DNA of 22,144 nt from a virus. The notes under the pieces were generated by a model that was not told where the DNA came from, did not search any database, and worked only from the letters and a program-made list of their open reading frames with translations. Both the position numbers and the translations under genes were made by a program. Shown here in pieces: positions 21,003 to 22,144 of the stretch. The first letter of the stretch is position 1. The number at the start of each line of letters is the position of its first letter. The DNA is taken from the IMG/VR virus record IMGVR_UViG_3300048004_000010, positions 1 through 22,144 of that record. One strand, written 5' to 3'.

Positions 21003-22144
21003 TTAAAATCCATGTTCGTCTTCGTTAACTTGTATATCAGACATGTCAACTTCTGATAACCTGCCGGTATCTTTATCATAAAGTAAATGAGAAGCTAGTC
21101 CTACATCTCCAGTATATCTAGATTTAAGTACTCTCATTTTAGTAGTTCTGGCTTCATCAGCATCGTCTGATTGTTGATTTCTTTCTAATGCTATCACACA
21201 ATCTGATAATTGTCCAATACTATTTGAACCTCTTAGATGAGATAAGGATACTTCAATACCATTCTCGTGTCCTTTGTTACCATCAACTCTACGAAGATGA
21301 GAAACTAAAACAATACCTGCTCCGGTTTCTTCTACTAAACTTCTAAGCTTTGTCATAATAGAATCTATAGCTCTACGTTCATCGCCTTCGTGGACAGCAC
21401 TGACTAGCATATGTAAGTGGTCTACTACTACCCATTTACATTCACAACCAATAATCATATATCTTAGTTTTGAAAAGATGTCATCAATGTCATTAGTTCC
21501 AAAGTGAGAATGTACCCAGACTCTGTTCTTATTGTCTCCATCATAAAGAACATCAAAGAATTTATCTAGTTCTTCTTTACTGAAGTTCTCTCGTTCTTGG
21601 TCTATGTAAAGTCTAGCGTTAGCTTCAATAGACAAGATGCCATCGATAGTCCTTCGCCAGTCTTCTTCAAGAGCAATCACTCCGACATTATCTGTCGTGC
21701 TTTTTATTAAGTGATGTTCAAGCTCTCTAGTTACTGAAGACTTACCAAGTCCTGTACCACCTGTAAGAGTTACAAGTTCTCCCTGTCTAAGACCATAAAG
21801 TTTTTCATTGAGTCCTTCCCAAGGATAGGGTATGCTTGTTTTCTTTTCTCTGTTGTGGAACTTGTCTCGTTGTTCAGATACATTTATGACACCAGAAGGT
21901 GTATAAACTTTAGATGCCCACCAAGATTCGACAAACTCTTTATGCCTATTACTCCTAAGCATATCGTTAGGGTCTTTCCAACCGTTAGGTAAAGAAAGTA
22001 TCTTAGCCTTGCTAGGTTTAAACAGTCTAGCTACTTTTTGCGAAGCTTCTTTACCTGCTTTGTCATTATCAAATGCGATAATAACATTTTCAAAATCATC
22101 AAAGAACTCTAAACTTTCTTTAATATCTTTGACTGCTCCAGAAG
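21003..22144 (-). CDS. T7 gp4-like primase-helicase (5' end outside window)
   Basis: The frame is open to the window edge, giving 379 codons plus two bases; an internal ATG at 21962 is not the true start. The first 60 codons hold the end of a TOPRIM primase domain (VIIAFDNDKAGKEASQKVAR, with acidic D-N-D) and the KDPNDML linker seen in phage primases. The rest is the hexameric RecA-like helicase: Walker A GGTGLGKSS, Walker B VVVDHLHMLVSA (T7: ILDHISIVVSA), then VSHLRR and a GSNSIGQLSD segment. It unwinds DNA and primes lagging-strand synthesis for the adjacent polymerase, as in T7. The zinc-binding primase part must lie to the right of the window. It is the first gene seen on the right arm. 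Confidence 0.95.
   Translation of the reverse strand, partial: SGAVKDIKESLEFFDDFENVIIAFDNDKAGKEASQKVARLFKPSKAKILSLPNGWKDPNDMLRSNRHKEFVESWWASKVYTPSGVINVSEQRDKFHNREKKTSIPYPWEGLNEKLYGLRQGELVTLTGGTGLGKSSVTRELEHHLIKSTTDNVGVIALEEDWRRTIDGILSIEANARLYIDQERENFSKEELDKFFDVLYDGDNKNRVWVHSHFGTNDIDDIFSKLRYMIIGCECKWVVVDHLHMLVSAVHEGDERRAIDSIMTKLRSLVEETGAGIVLVSHLRRVDGNKGHENGIEVSLSHLRGSNSIGQLSDCVIALERNQQSDDADEARTTKMRVLKSRYTGDVGLASHLLYDKDTGRLSEVDMSDIQVNEDEHGF

Overview
The window is a gene-dense, visibly A+T-rich stretch of a tailed-phage genome, most likely a marine podovirus-like phage with a T7-type replication system. The evidence is a T7-like family A DNA polymerase next to a gp4-type primase-helicase, a T7 endonuclease I homologue, a very large membrane-active internal virion protein, and a lysis cassette with a 3-TM holin of the type found in alphaproteobacterial gene transfer agents. 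Good Shine-Dalgarno sequences before many genes, low G+C and the alphaproteobacterial-type holin make a SAR11-like or related marine alphaproteobacterial host plausible. That host assignment is an inference, because no host gene is present.

Left arm (1-13013, + strand). A small TM/coiled-coil protein leads into late virion genes: an Ala/Gln/Asn-rich protein with QFN repeats, a protein with a strongly cationic amphipathic N-terminus, a 242-aa protein, a helical 580-aa protein, a 1444-aa ejection-type internal virion protein with a possible C-terminal ADP-ribosyltransferase-like domain, and a LysM protein with a 13-aa tandem repeat. These are followed by a lysis/membrane cassette: M15 peptidase endolysin, an unknown 84-aa protein, a miniature MscS-like membrane protein, the holin, and possibly a 30-residue membrane peptide. 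Genes abut or overlap by a few bases, so the arm reads as one late operon.

Right arm (13017-22144, - strand, transcribed right to left). It begins beyond the right edge with the primase-helicase (its TOPRIM end and helicase domain are inside the window). Then follow DNA polymerase, a small PD-(D/E)XK nuclease, a RecB/Cas4-like exonuclease, an unknown 84-aa protein, endonuclease I, a DUF3310 protein, class I ribonucleotide reductase alpha, a membrane-anchored c-type cytochrome, a single-TM protein translationally coupled to it, a zinc-ribbon protein, a 69-aa helical protein, ribonucleotide reductase beta and a 73-aa protein. Together these genes copy the phage genome, break down and recycle host DNA, and supply dNTPs.

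The most unusual element is the cytochrome c (CXXCH, distal Met) with its TM partner, inserted between nrdA and nrdB. It suggests a phage-borne respiratory or electron-transfer module expressed with nucleotide synthesis. Other points of interest are the ART-like tail on the ejection protein, the MscS-like protein in the lysis cassette, the convergent layout, and recurring (E/K)GG motifs in virion proteins. No RNA polymerase, integrase, terminase, portal, capsid, tRNA or CRISPR array is seen, and no gene-free stretch exceeds 300 bases.
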